Shown here piece after piece: positions 1 through 7,400 of a DNA stretch of 28,148 nucleotides (the first letter of the stretch is position 1; every line of letters starts with the position of its first letter). The stretch is from CAZVWJ01 sp964631325 (GTDB lineage Bacteria > T1Sed10-126): assembly GCA_964631325.1 (NCBI GenBank), contig CAZVWJ010000033.1, forward strand, positions 1-28,148, written 5' to 3'. The notes beneath the pieces are model-generated. The model was not told where the DNA came from. It searched no databases and worked only from the letters and a program-made list of their open reading frames with translations. The translations under genes and the position numbers were made by a program.

Positions 1-1
1 G

Positions 2-1159
2 TCCTTCCTTTCCAGTTACAAGGCTGATCCTACCATGGCGGAAGGGATATCCGAAAGAGTACAGCTTCTTCAACAGGAATTTGACGTAGAATTTCATCAG
101 GATGAAGTTATCACCCATAATGCCCGGGAAGCACTTCGCAATTACGTAAATGAAGAAAAGCCTTACTGGATAATTTTTGGCTGGAAACAGCCGTCCCGGT
201 GGCAATTCTTAATCGGGGAGCAGAAATGGTGGCTGGAGAATTTCCCCTGCAATCAAATTTATTTCAATAATAAACCAAAATTTGGAGGCCGGGTCCTGGT
301 TTTTGCCCGACCGGGTCCCAATGACCTTGCCGTGATTTCGGCAGCAGACCGTCTGGCTCAGGCTTTTAATGGGAAAGTGACTTTCTTGGATACTCCAAAG
401 CCGGGCTGTACTCCTGAACCTGGCTATGTTTCTGATTATCAGCGTGAATTGATGAAAATTAGTGAAAGTAAAACGTCTACCGGCCTGGTTAGCTGGGAAC
501 AGATGGACGAAGATGTTATTGAGCAGACTAAAAATCATGACTTACTGGTGATTGATGCGTCAACTACCGGCGGCGGCTCGTTGTTTAGTCAATCCGTCGG
601 TGAAAAAATAGCTCAGGAAGCCCACTGCGGAGTTATTGAAGTTCGAACCAGTGTTAAACGCTCCCGTTCTATCCTGCAGACTGGGATTGAAGTGGAAGGA
701 CTCGACCGCTGTTTGACTGCTGATGCTGTTAAATACGATATATCTCCCCGGACTAAAGAGGAATTATTTGAAGATATTGCCGCTTATTTTGCCGACCGGG
801 ATTCCGGGATAAAAGATAAGATTGAAAAGGCGCTCTGGGAACGGGAGGAAATGCAAAATACCTATATTGAAGAAGGGATTGTTTTTCCCCACGCGGTTGT
901 AGATGAACTCAATAGCACTCGTTTGGCTCTTTTTATCCCCCGGCAACCGATAGAATATACTGAAACTGGAAAACAGGCTAAAATCTGTATAGCTACGGTG
1001 GGACCGTCCTCAGATCGGGGTTCCCATCTTCAGATAATTTCTCTTCTGGCCCGTGAATTTGTGGAGTCAAGTCTCCGGGAATTTTTACTGCGCAGTCAGG
1101 AACCGACAGCAGTGGCCCGGGAAATAAATAAACGCCTTACCGACAAAACCTCTAACTAG
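2..1159 (+). CDS. Universal stress protein (Usp) domains fused to PTS EIIA type-2 domain (5' truncated by window edge)
   Basis: The reading frame is open to the left edge; the ATG at 35 is probably internal, because codons before it (SFLSSYKADPT) continue without a stop or SD site. Numbering from that ATG, residues ~20-75 look like the second half of a Usp domain (FGWKQP, then a PCNQIYF strand), ~84-205 a second Usp-like domain (RVLVFARPGPND strand, then LLVIDAST), and ~218-374 a PTS EIIA type-2 (PtsN/fructose-like) domain. His286 in GIVFPHAVV fits the EIIA phosphorylation site. In known families such tails sit behind membrane transporters (amino-acid permeases, Na+/H+ antiporters), so the missing N-terminal part is probably a transporter; that is inference. 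The tail would lie in the cytoplasm and could gate transport in response to nucleotide or phosphorylation state. The domain calls are moderately sure, the transporter part is not visible. Confidence 0.75.
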   Translation, partial: SFLSSYKADPTMAEGISERVQLLQQEFDVEFHQDEVITHNAREALRNYVNEEKPYWIIFGWKQPSRWQFLIGEQKWWLENFPCNQIYFNNKPKFGGRVLVFARPGPNDLAVISAADRLAQAFNGKVTFLDTPKPGCTPEPGYVSDYQRELMKISESKTSTGLVSWEQMDEDVIEQTKNHDLLVIDASTTGGGSLFSQSVGEKIAQEAHCGVIEVRTSVKRSRSILQTGIEVEGLDRCLTADAVKYDISPRTKEELFEDIAAYFADRDSGIKDKIEKALWEREEMQNTYIEEGIVFPHAVVDELNSTRLALFIPRQPIEYTETGKQAKICIATVGPSSDRGSHLQIISLLAREFVESSLREFLLRSQEPTAVAREINKRLTDKTSN

Positions 1160-1301
1160 ACCCGCTCCGAAAAGGGGTCGTGAGTCTCAGTGCGAGCGCC
1201 ATTCGGCCAGATGCACGGAACTCTACCACAGGCGATGATCTATATTTACCACATTTTTAGCTTTCGGACGGTCTTGCTTAAGAATTTACCGGTAGCAAAG
1301 T
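1160..1301. other. Intergenic stretch, no gene seen
   Basis: The 142 bases after the Usp/EIIA stop contain no convincing ORF. A short GACCC/GGGTC inverted repeat (1159-1163 with 1176-1180) lies just after the stop but has no T-run, so I do not call it a terminator. Confidence 0.5.
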
Positions 1302-1330
1302 TTGAGATTTTTATTTAAATCCGATATAAT
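1302..1330 (+). promoter_or_regulatory. Sigma70-type promoter upstream of structured element
   Basis: TTGAGA at 1302-1307 and a perfect TATAAT at 1325-1330 are separated by exactly 17 bases. Transcription would start near 1337, about 65 bases before the nested inverted-repeat structure at 1403-1729, on the strand favoured by that structure's G-U pairs. The same transcript could also run on into the sulfotransferase gene at 1859. Start site is inferred. Confidence 0.6.
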
Positions 1331-1402
1331 TTCTTGCTTAAATATTAAAAAATCAATAGAAAATTGTAAACAGTAGAAGTTTACTGATTAAACCCTTATG
1401 AT

Positions 1403-1729
1403 ACCTAAATTGAGCGATTCTATGGTGAGACTGCAAGATATCACCTGTTTCTATCATTCTCGACGACTTCGTGTCGTCTCCGAGGTATACAGCCCCTGGA
1501 CCGCCTCCTGCGGCCCAATACAGAGCTGTATAAATCCAGAAACAGGACATCTTACATCCTCACCATAGCGGTGAAGAGAAGAACATATTGCTCTCCGGTG
1601 GATTTTTGTATTCCTCAGGACTCAGGAAGAGTCCGTATTGAGGAATACAACCCTCAGAGCAGCCTGGATGGCTGCGAGAATGAATCCGGAGAGTTATGTG
1701 TTCTTCGATAATAATCGCTCAATTTAGGT
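1403..1729 (+). ncRNA. Candidate large structured RNA (three-way junction of nested hairpins)
   Basis: A 17-bp closing stem pairs 1403-1419 (core CCTAAATTGAGCGATT) with 1713-1729. Inside it sit two arms. Arm 1: 1420-1429 pairs perfectly with 1559-1568 (CTATGGTGAG/CTCACCATAG), then 1435-1439 with 1549-1553, 1444-1452 with 1538-1546, a hairpin 1462-1478 (GACGAC stem), 1486-1493 with 1525-1532, and hairpin 1501-1513. Arm 2: 1578-1598 pairs with 1686-1706 (21 positions, one mismatch, two G-U), then 1606-1617 with 1639-1650 (12 bp), hairpin 1618-1634 (GGACTC stem, AGGAA loop) and hairpin 1659-1675. U1586-G1698 and G1590-U1694 pair only if the plus strand is the RNA. The upstream promoter agrees with that direction. 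No protein-coding signal fits. Alternatives are a folded non-autonomous mobile element or a long leader of the sulfotransferase gene. I do not recognise a known RNA family. Confidence 0.6.
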
Positions 1730-1858
1730 GATATTATCCCGGACGAGGGACTGAGTATTCAATTAAGCCAGTAAAAATTTATTTGTGATTTTTTGTTTGC
1801 AAATTAATCCTTTCCTGAAGTGAAAAATTTAGCCGCGTTAATATAAGGACGGATATAG
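1730..1858. other. Leader region before the sulfotransferase gene
   Basis: AT-rich stretch with no ORF and no clear rho-independent terminator after the structured element, so transcription from 1337 may continue into the gene at 1859. An AAGGA ribosome-binding site lies about nine bases before that gene's ATG. Confidence 0.4.
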
Positions 1859-2518
1859 ATGGTTAAAGCAGTGGTTCTCAAGCAAGGAGTAATTGTGGCC
1901 GGTCATCCCCGAAGCGGAACTTCGCTGGCCTGCCAGTTAGTTGAAAGTGCTGGTGTTAAATTTCCTTCTGACTTTGAGGGGGATGATTATAACGAGTCCG
2001 GTTACTACGAACTTGAGCTTTCCAAGGCCGTCTCCAAACGTTTGATGGAAAAGGCTATGACCCCGGAGAATACCGAGGATATGAACCAGGTTATTCGGCG
2101 GCTGAATGGAATTGATGGGTGGGCCGGGTTAAAAATCGTCCGCATTCCCGCCTTATTTTTCTATCGGCATTTAACTAAAAATTTAAAATCCGTGCTTGTT
2201 TACCGGCACCCGGCTGACGTTAAAGCCAGCCTGTTTAAGCGTGGAATAGCGGAATTTCCCGTTTCCTGGTTCAAGAATAACAATGCACTAATTGCTGCTT
2301 ATGAAAATATAGAGGACAGTATAATTTTAAGCTATAGATCTTTGTTGACCAGGGCTGAACATGTCAAACCGGGTTTTCAGAAACTTGGTTTTGACGTTGA
2401 CCTGGATCGAATCGATCGCTCCCGGCAAACTCAGAAAAACAGCCGAATCTGTTTGAAACCGGAAGTTGAAAAACTATACAGTGAACTACGGGAACTGGAA
2501 AAAGAAAGCTGTCAATAG
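1859..2518 (+). CDS. Small sulfotransferase-family protein
   Basis: The 219-residue product begins with a beta strand and the motif GHPRSGTS (15-22), the 5'-phosphosulfate-binding loop of PAPS-dependent sulfotransferases. Residues 111-124 (SVLVYRHPADVKAS) match the 3'-phosphate-binding motif with R116, P118 and S124 in the usual spacing. Such enzymes move sulfate from PAPS to a sugar, lipid or other hydroxyl or amine; the acceptor cannot be read from the sequence. It is shorter than most family members (~250-350), but both cofactor motifs are intact. The ATG is preceded by AAGGA. It stands alone between two palindrome-rich intergenic stretches, so the neighbours give no substrate clue. Family call good, activity inferred. 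Confidence 0.8.
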   Translation: MVKAVVLKQGVIVAGHPRSGTSLACQLVESAGVKFPSDFEGDDYNESGYYELELSKAVSKRLMEKAMTPENTEDMNQVIRRLNGIDGWAGLKIVRIPALFFYRHLTKNLKSVLVYRHPADVKASLFKRGIAEFPVSWFKNNNALIAAYENIEDSIILSYRSLLTRAEHVKPGFQKLGFDVDLDRIDRSRQTQKNSRICLKPEVEKLYSELRELEKESCQ

Positions 2519-2596
2519 TGATTTTAGGCGTCGTTCAATTTTTTCAGATTTAAAATAACAGTTAAAATATTGTGAAGAACCTATCCGGAAAATTTT

Positions 2597-2619
2597 CTCT
2601 CCCACCAGGGGAGGGGAGA
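2597..2619. repeat. REP-like palindrome, copy 1
   Basis: CTCTCCC ... GGGGAGGGGAGA forms a short imperfect palindrome that resembles the widespread CTCTCCC-type REP elements. A better-preserved relative lies at 28107-28148 in this window. No RAYT transposase gene is present here. Confidence 0.5.
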
Positions 2620-2658
2620 TATAGTGGCAGTCGTTACTGTTTTATATTGCACTTAGCC

Positions 2659-2689
2659 CGGTTAATTCATGAAGCCCATGAATTAACCG
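2659..2689. repeat. Perfect 13-bp hairpin
   Basis: CGGTTAATTCATG (2659-2671) pairs perfectly with 2677-2689 around the five-base loop AAGCC. No T-run follows, so it is not a standard terminator. Confidence 0.8.
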
Positions 2690-2771
2690 CCTATAAGGCA
2701 GCCCTCAATGAAATAGGGTTGTACACGAGTAACTTATATCGAATTGTTATATTTTACAGTGTGTTTTTCAT

Positions 2772-2828
2772 TCCAACGCTGCTGATCTCATTGAAGGCTG
2801 GGCTAACCCCGCTTTCAATAGAGTTGGA
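2772..2828 (+). repeat. Two-level hairpin
   Basis: TCCAAC (2772-2777) pairs with GTTGGA (2823-2828). Inside, 2790-2802 pairs with 2807-2819 around loop CTAA, with one mismatch and one G-U pair (G2796-U2813) that favours the plus strand as RNA. Confidence 0.6.
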
Positions 2829-2862
2829 CAATATTGAACTTGAGGCTATATAGTAGTCTATA

Positions 2863-2973
2863 CAAACAATCGGAAGGTTTCATCACATTTAATAATCCTC
2901 GATTGAGGGCGGCCCTTCGGGCGCATTATTCATGACAGTGAAGCTGTCATGAATAATGCGGGTTAGTTGTTTG
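2863..2973. repeat. Compound palindromic element with 17-bp perfect hairpin
   Basis: CGCATTATTCATGACAG (2922-2938) pairs perfectly with 2944-2960 around the five-base loop TGAAG. CAAACAA (2863-2869) pairs with TTGTTTG (2967-2973) as an outer stem. Small hairpins at 2894-2904 and 2912-2922 lie between. This looks like a dispersed palindromic repeat or structured RNA segment; only one copy is in the window. Confidence 0.65.
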
Positions 2974-3012
2974 ATTCACCACGTAATCTTCTGATCATTT
3001 TTCAGCAAAGGA

Positions 3013-3651
3013 ATGTTCACATTGCTTGCTATATTTGAAGAAGATGATTGGTTAATTGCTTTCACGGACGTGGAAACCACAGGTTTGAATCCCGGCTACC
3101 ACGAGATCATTGACGTGGGAATTGTTTTAACTGAACCGGAGGATGGTGAAGTAGCCAGCTTTCACCGGCGGGTGATGCCCGAACACCCCGAGCGAACCCA
3201 GCCCGAAGCGGCCCGCTGTAACGGTTTTAGCGTTGAAAGATGGCAAAAATACGAGACTCTCTCTCCGGACGAAACAGTTGAGGCTATTATGGATTTTTAT
3301 GAGGAAAAAGCAGCGGATAAAAATGTGATGATGAGTGCCTACCGTTCCTCGTTTGACGCCGCTTTTCTTGATCACATGTTTCGAAACGCCGGTAAACATA
3401 CTGACATGGTTCATGACTACGTAATGGATTTACCTTCACTCGCCTGGGGGATGGGGTTAAACCAGCTTCATTCCAGTGAAATTACCGATACCCTTGACCT
3501 GGAAGACGAACCACAGTATTACAACGGTGAAGAGGCCTGGGAACACACCGGGCTTACCGGCGCTCGCAAAAACATGCGGATTTATCAAAACCTCCTGAAT
3601 TACTATAAACCACGTTATGAAGACGAAGAAGGCAGCCAGAAAAGCGATTAA
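3013..3651 (+). CDS. DnaQ-like (DEDD superfamily) 3'-5' exonuclease-fold protein, Exo III Asp apparently missing
   Basis: The 212-residue product has Exo I as TDVETTGL (residues 18-25, two acidic ligands) and an Exo II-like SAYRSSFDAAFLD. The expected Exo III motif H-x(4)-D is seen only as EHTGLTGARKN, where the Asp position is Gly. The family removes nucleotides from the 3' end of DNA or RNA using two metal ions held by four acidic residues; loss of the last Asp would weaken or abolish this. AAAGGA abuts the ATG directly, which is too close; the TTG at 3022, nine bases from AAAGGA, is a better-spaced start and would remove three residues. The HAD gene follows by 48 bases, probably in one transcript. 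The fold is sure, the activity is not. Confidence 0.75.
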   Translation: MFTLLAIFEEDDWLIAFTDVETTGLNPGYHEIIDVGIVLTEPEDGEVASFHRRVMPEHPERTQPEAARCNGFSVERWQKYETLSPDETVEAIMDFYEEKAADKNVMMSAYRSSFDAAFLDHMFRNAGKHTDMVHDYVMDLPSLAWGMGLNQLHSSEITDTLDLEDEPQYYNGEEAWEHTGLTGARKNMRIYQNLLNYYKPRYEDEEGSQKSD

Positions 3652-3699
3652 GGATTTTTTCTTTCTGAGTATTTTTTTCACGAGTTATGGTGTCTTTAA

Positions 3700-4428
3700 T
3701 TGATAACGATTATAGCTACGGATCTTGACAATACTCTGTTTCAGATTGGCAAAGATGTTCCCCCACCTGATTTTTTTGAAAAAATCTTAAAATGGCAGAA
3801 AAATAAGGGGAGTTGGGTTATCGCTACCGGTCGTTCCTCCGAACAAACCAAAGGATTTATTGATGAGTGGCCGGTAGAACCAGATTATTTTATTGCCCGT
3901 GAAAGATATATTTTCCAGGCCGAAGGAGACAATTTTACTCCCTGGGAGAATTGGAATCAGTCTCTTCAAAAAAAATCCGGTAAAATTGAGAAAGAACGAG
4001 AAAAATGGCTCACTCCGATCATAGACTGGCTGGAGGCGAGTTCGTTTAAAGCGGAATTGTCCGACGGTTATTTACATTTTGAAAGTGAAACGGGAGCCCG
4101 CCGGGGTGAGAAAAAATTAATGGATATCCTGCCAGATGATCGCAAACCAATCAGAAATAGAATATATCTCGGTGTTGTGCCCGAAGAAACAGGGAAAGGA
4201 CGCTGTTTAAATCACCTGGCTAAAAAGAAAGGCTGGAACCCCGGAGAAATCATTTGTGTTGGCGATTCGGCCAATGATCTCGATATGCTTGATGGCCGCT
4301 ATGCTTTTAATTCTGCCGCTGTGGCTAATGCTGAAGATCGAATCAAGGAAGCTGTCGCCGGCAACGATGGTATTCTTCTTGAATCTCCGGTTGGTCGAGG
4401 CGTGCTTGAGCTATTAGATCGTCTGTGA
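3700..4428 (+). CDS. HAD-superfamily phosphatase (Cof/sucrose-phosphatase-like, type IIB)
   Basis: The 242-residue product shows all four HAD motifs: DLDNTL (motif I; D8 nucleophile, D10 acid/base), IATGRS (motif II), a Lys in GKGRCL (motif III) and GDSANDLDM (motif IV). The segment between motifs II and III fits a C2-type cap. Such enzymes dephosphorylate small sugar phosphates or similar metabolites in the cytoplasm; the substrate cannot be told. The start is TTG with only a weak GGTG ahead; no ATG gives an intact motif I. It follows the exonuclease gene closely. Its last ~130 bases lie antisense to the tail of the giant minus-strand gene, an unusual convergent overlap, but the HAD frame is complete and well conserved there (motif IV is near 4261-4290), so it is the authentic frame. 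Confidence 0.85.
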   Translation: MITIIATDLDNTLFQIGKDVPPPDFFEKILKWQKNKGSWVIATGRSSEQTKGFIDEWPVEPDYFIARERYIFQAEGDNFTPWENWNQSLQKKSGKIEKEREKWLTPIIDWLEASSFKAELSDGYLHFESETGARRGEKKLMDILPDDRKPIRNRIYLGVVPEETGKGRCLNHLAKKKGWNPGEIICVGDSANDLDMLDGRYAFNSAAVANAEDRIKEAVAGNDGILLESPVGRGVLELLDRL

Positions 4429-7400
4429 ATTTGTCCCCATAACCTGCTATTTGTGGCTTTATTTTGAAATCTCTTTAAAACTTCGCTGGCATCGTTAAGC
4501 TGGTATTTAAAGCCGTTCCCGCCGCTGTCTTCTACGTCCGTATCTCCCGCCGTATTTATCCCCTCTAAGATGAAGTTTATCGTATCCTGGTTGGTAATGT
4601 TTGCCTCAGAAATAGTCCCGCTCCAGTTGCTGTCTGTTGATTGCAGTAATACGGCAGTATCATCACTGGAAGCTGTGTTTCCGTTTTCTGTGTAGTAAAG
4701 TGTAACTGTCTCCGCGTTATACACGGTCGCCGAGAACAATTGATCGGAGTCTGCGCTTAACATTGAATCACCGTCTAAATTGTCATAGTGAAGTGTATCT
4801 GCACCGTCTCCAATCTGGATTGTGTTAGTGTCGATGTTTACTACGATGCTGAAAGAATCCGGGGGCGAAAATGGTGAAGTATTGCCCGCCACGTCTTTAG
4901 CCTGTATCCGCCAGTATAGTGTTTCTCCGCTTGCCGGGAGTTGGCTGCTGATTGATGTTCCGGAAATATTTTCTGAATCACTGACAAGGGGAGTGTCAAA
5001 GTTTGCCTCTGTGTCTATCTGGAGCCTGTAGGTTAAGTAGGTATCGCTTAATTTATCCGTCACAAAAGTATCCGCAGGTTTCTCCCAGGTCAGGTCTACC
5101 GGAATTGCGGTTGTCTCCGTTCCGTTTGTCGGACTGAGCAGTGAAGGGGTGTCGGGGGGCTGAGTATCGTAATAAACTACGCTCAGTGCGCTGTCATACA
5201 ATACGCCGTAAACTTTGTCATAAATTTTAGCCTTGATTGTGTTAGTGGTATCTGAAAGGCTGACGTAGGTATCCGCCCAGCCCGTTTCGGATGGAACACC
5301 GGTATCGGTTTCTACAACCGTGGTCCCCCCGGGGTTACCATTCACAATAAAATGAACTGAATCTCCCGGCATTGCCGGCCCCAGGGTGTCCTGGATTGTA
5401 ATAGAATCAAACCTGGTCACGTAGGTTTCTCCGTAAATATGGATTGGCGGAATACCGGCCACCCGGGTGTCGCTGTACCACGATTCGTTTTCCGGTGACT
5501 TGTCATCTACGGCAGTAAGCCGGTAGTAATATGTGTCACCGTTTAAAACTTCAGTGTCCGTATAGGCATCCTTATTATTATCAGGTGAAGCTACTATCCC
5601 GGTGGAATCACCATATTTCCAATCAAGTTGATTTGCTATGTCCGAGCGATAGACTCGATATTTTTCCAGATCTCCAATGTTACTGCCATCTTGATTGTTA
5701 CCGACTGACCCCCAGTCCAGCCCAACTTCAAAGTTATGTACCTCAAAATTAATCCATGTGGGATCTTTCGGTATTATTGTATCTCCCCCGGTAGTGTCTG
5801 CTTTCCCCAGCCTGAAAGGTTTTGTGTCTAATTTATTGCTGTTCGAACCTGCCAGATTATTTTTAATCGTATTTATGTTGGTAATACCCCACCAGTTCCA
5901 TTCTAAATTGATATTGTTATTGATTGTAGAATGGACTAATCCCTGGTTGACTTTAGCCGGGTCAGTGTCAAAATTATTTGCACGGAAGTAAAAATTACCG
6001 CTGTTGCCACTCAGGGCAAGCTGGTAATATTCATTTTCCTTGATTTCATTTTGATAAACTATGGCCCCGGGTGAACCAGTGAATTCAATTCCCGTATCAC
6101 TGTTCTTATAAACAGAGTTAAAAGTCAGCCGGGTGTTTTCACTTTCAATCAGACTCAAACCACCACTGTTGTTGGTAATAGAATTACTTTGAAAAACGTT
6201 TGCCAATGAGGAGTCACTTTTAATCCCAAATCCTAAGTTCCCCGCGAAATTATTTTGAGTTAGAGTGTTAGTATCGCTGTGGTTAGCCAGGTAAATCCCA
6301 AAACGACCGTTGTTGATGACGCTATTATTATTGAAACTATTCTGGTAAGAGTTGTTTAGTTGAAAACCGTCATTAACTCCATGCTGGCTTACGTTGGAAA
6401 TGAAAGTGTTGTTGGTAGAACTGGAGAGAACGTAGTTGATATGAGCCGAATTTACAACGTTATTGGAAATATCATTTGAATTGGAATTGTTTTCCAGCCG
6501 TATCCCGTGGTTGTCGATGGAGTTAATTGTATTATTATACAGAGTAGAATTATCAACAGAAGATAAAATTATTCCTTGGTCGGCGTCCCGAATACGAAGC
6601 TTCTCTATAGCTATATCGTTTACGGAGTTGCCTACAATAGCGGTGTATTTTTCATTACCGGGGGGATCAATTATAGTTCCCTGGGGCGTGGAATCAGCGC
6701 CGATAAGGCTGAGATTATCGCTGTTTATACTGACTGTTTCCCCGTAAGTTCCGGCGTCCACGTGAATAGTTTCGCCGGTTACCGCCACTTCCAGGGCTTT
6801 ACTGACTGTCCGGAAGGGATCGGTTGCTCCACCGGTGTTAGAGTCACTGCCGATTTTTGTGGTATAAACATCATTTGTGGTTGCCGTATCGTTTACGTAC
6901 CAGACTGGGCCCAGGTGTTGAGGGTAGGCCACGACCGTGTCACTGAAAAAAGATTCGTTTTCCGGTGTTTCGGTGTCTACTGCGGTGATTCGGTAATAAT
7001 AAGTTTCACCGTTATCGATTGAGTGATCGATAAACTCCGTGTCCATAACCGTGGAATTGGTTCCCACCAGGCTGGCTTTTGATATCCAGTCAGTAACAGT
7101 ATCAGAGGTTGTCCGGTATATTCGGTATTTGTTGAAATCGAGTTCACTTCCGTCGGCGTCTGAGGTTACATTTTCCCAGCGCACAATTACCCGGTAACTG
7201 CGGCCCAGCGCCGTGTCCACTTGAACTGTTGCGGGGGCTACGGTATCCGCCCCCACCGCTGTATCAATCTCATTCAAGCGAAACGGGATAAAATTATTGC
7301 TTCCGGAAATTCTGCCGGCTATTTCTGCTCTGTCCGAGGTATCCCACCAGTTTCTTACCAGGATCTGTCCGCCGGTCAGGTCATATACTCCGCTGTCCGG

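Larger units (their letters stand above)
2519..3012. other. Gene-free stretch rich in palindromes
   Basis: About 490 bases without a credible gene. It carries a REP-like CTCTCCC/GGGAGGGG element (2597-2619) and hairpins at 2659-2689, 2772-2828 and 2863-2973, each listed separately. A 93-codon GTG ORF (2572-2853) crosses these palindromes and is judged spurious. Confidence 0.6.

Noticed and set aside
1353..1550. 65-codon minus-strand ORF
   Set aside because: It lies antisense to the hairpin-rich structured element; its codons follow the palindromes and it has no SD site.
1403..1729. Insertion sequence or MITE
   Set aside because: Not fully excluded, but no target-site duplication is evident at the ends, and the internal stems with plus-strand G-U pairs and the upstream promoter fit an RNA better.
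2572..2853. 93-codon plus-strand ORF with a GTG start
   Set aside because: It runs through the REP-like element and two perfect hairpins, and has no SD site or recognisable protein features.
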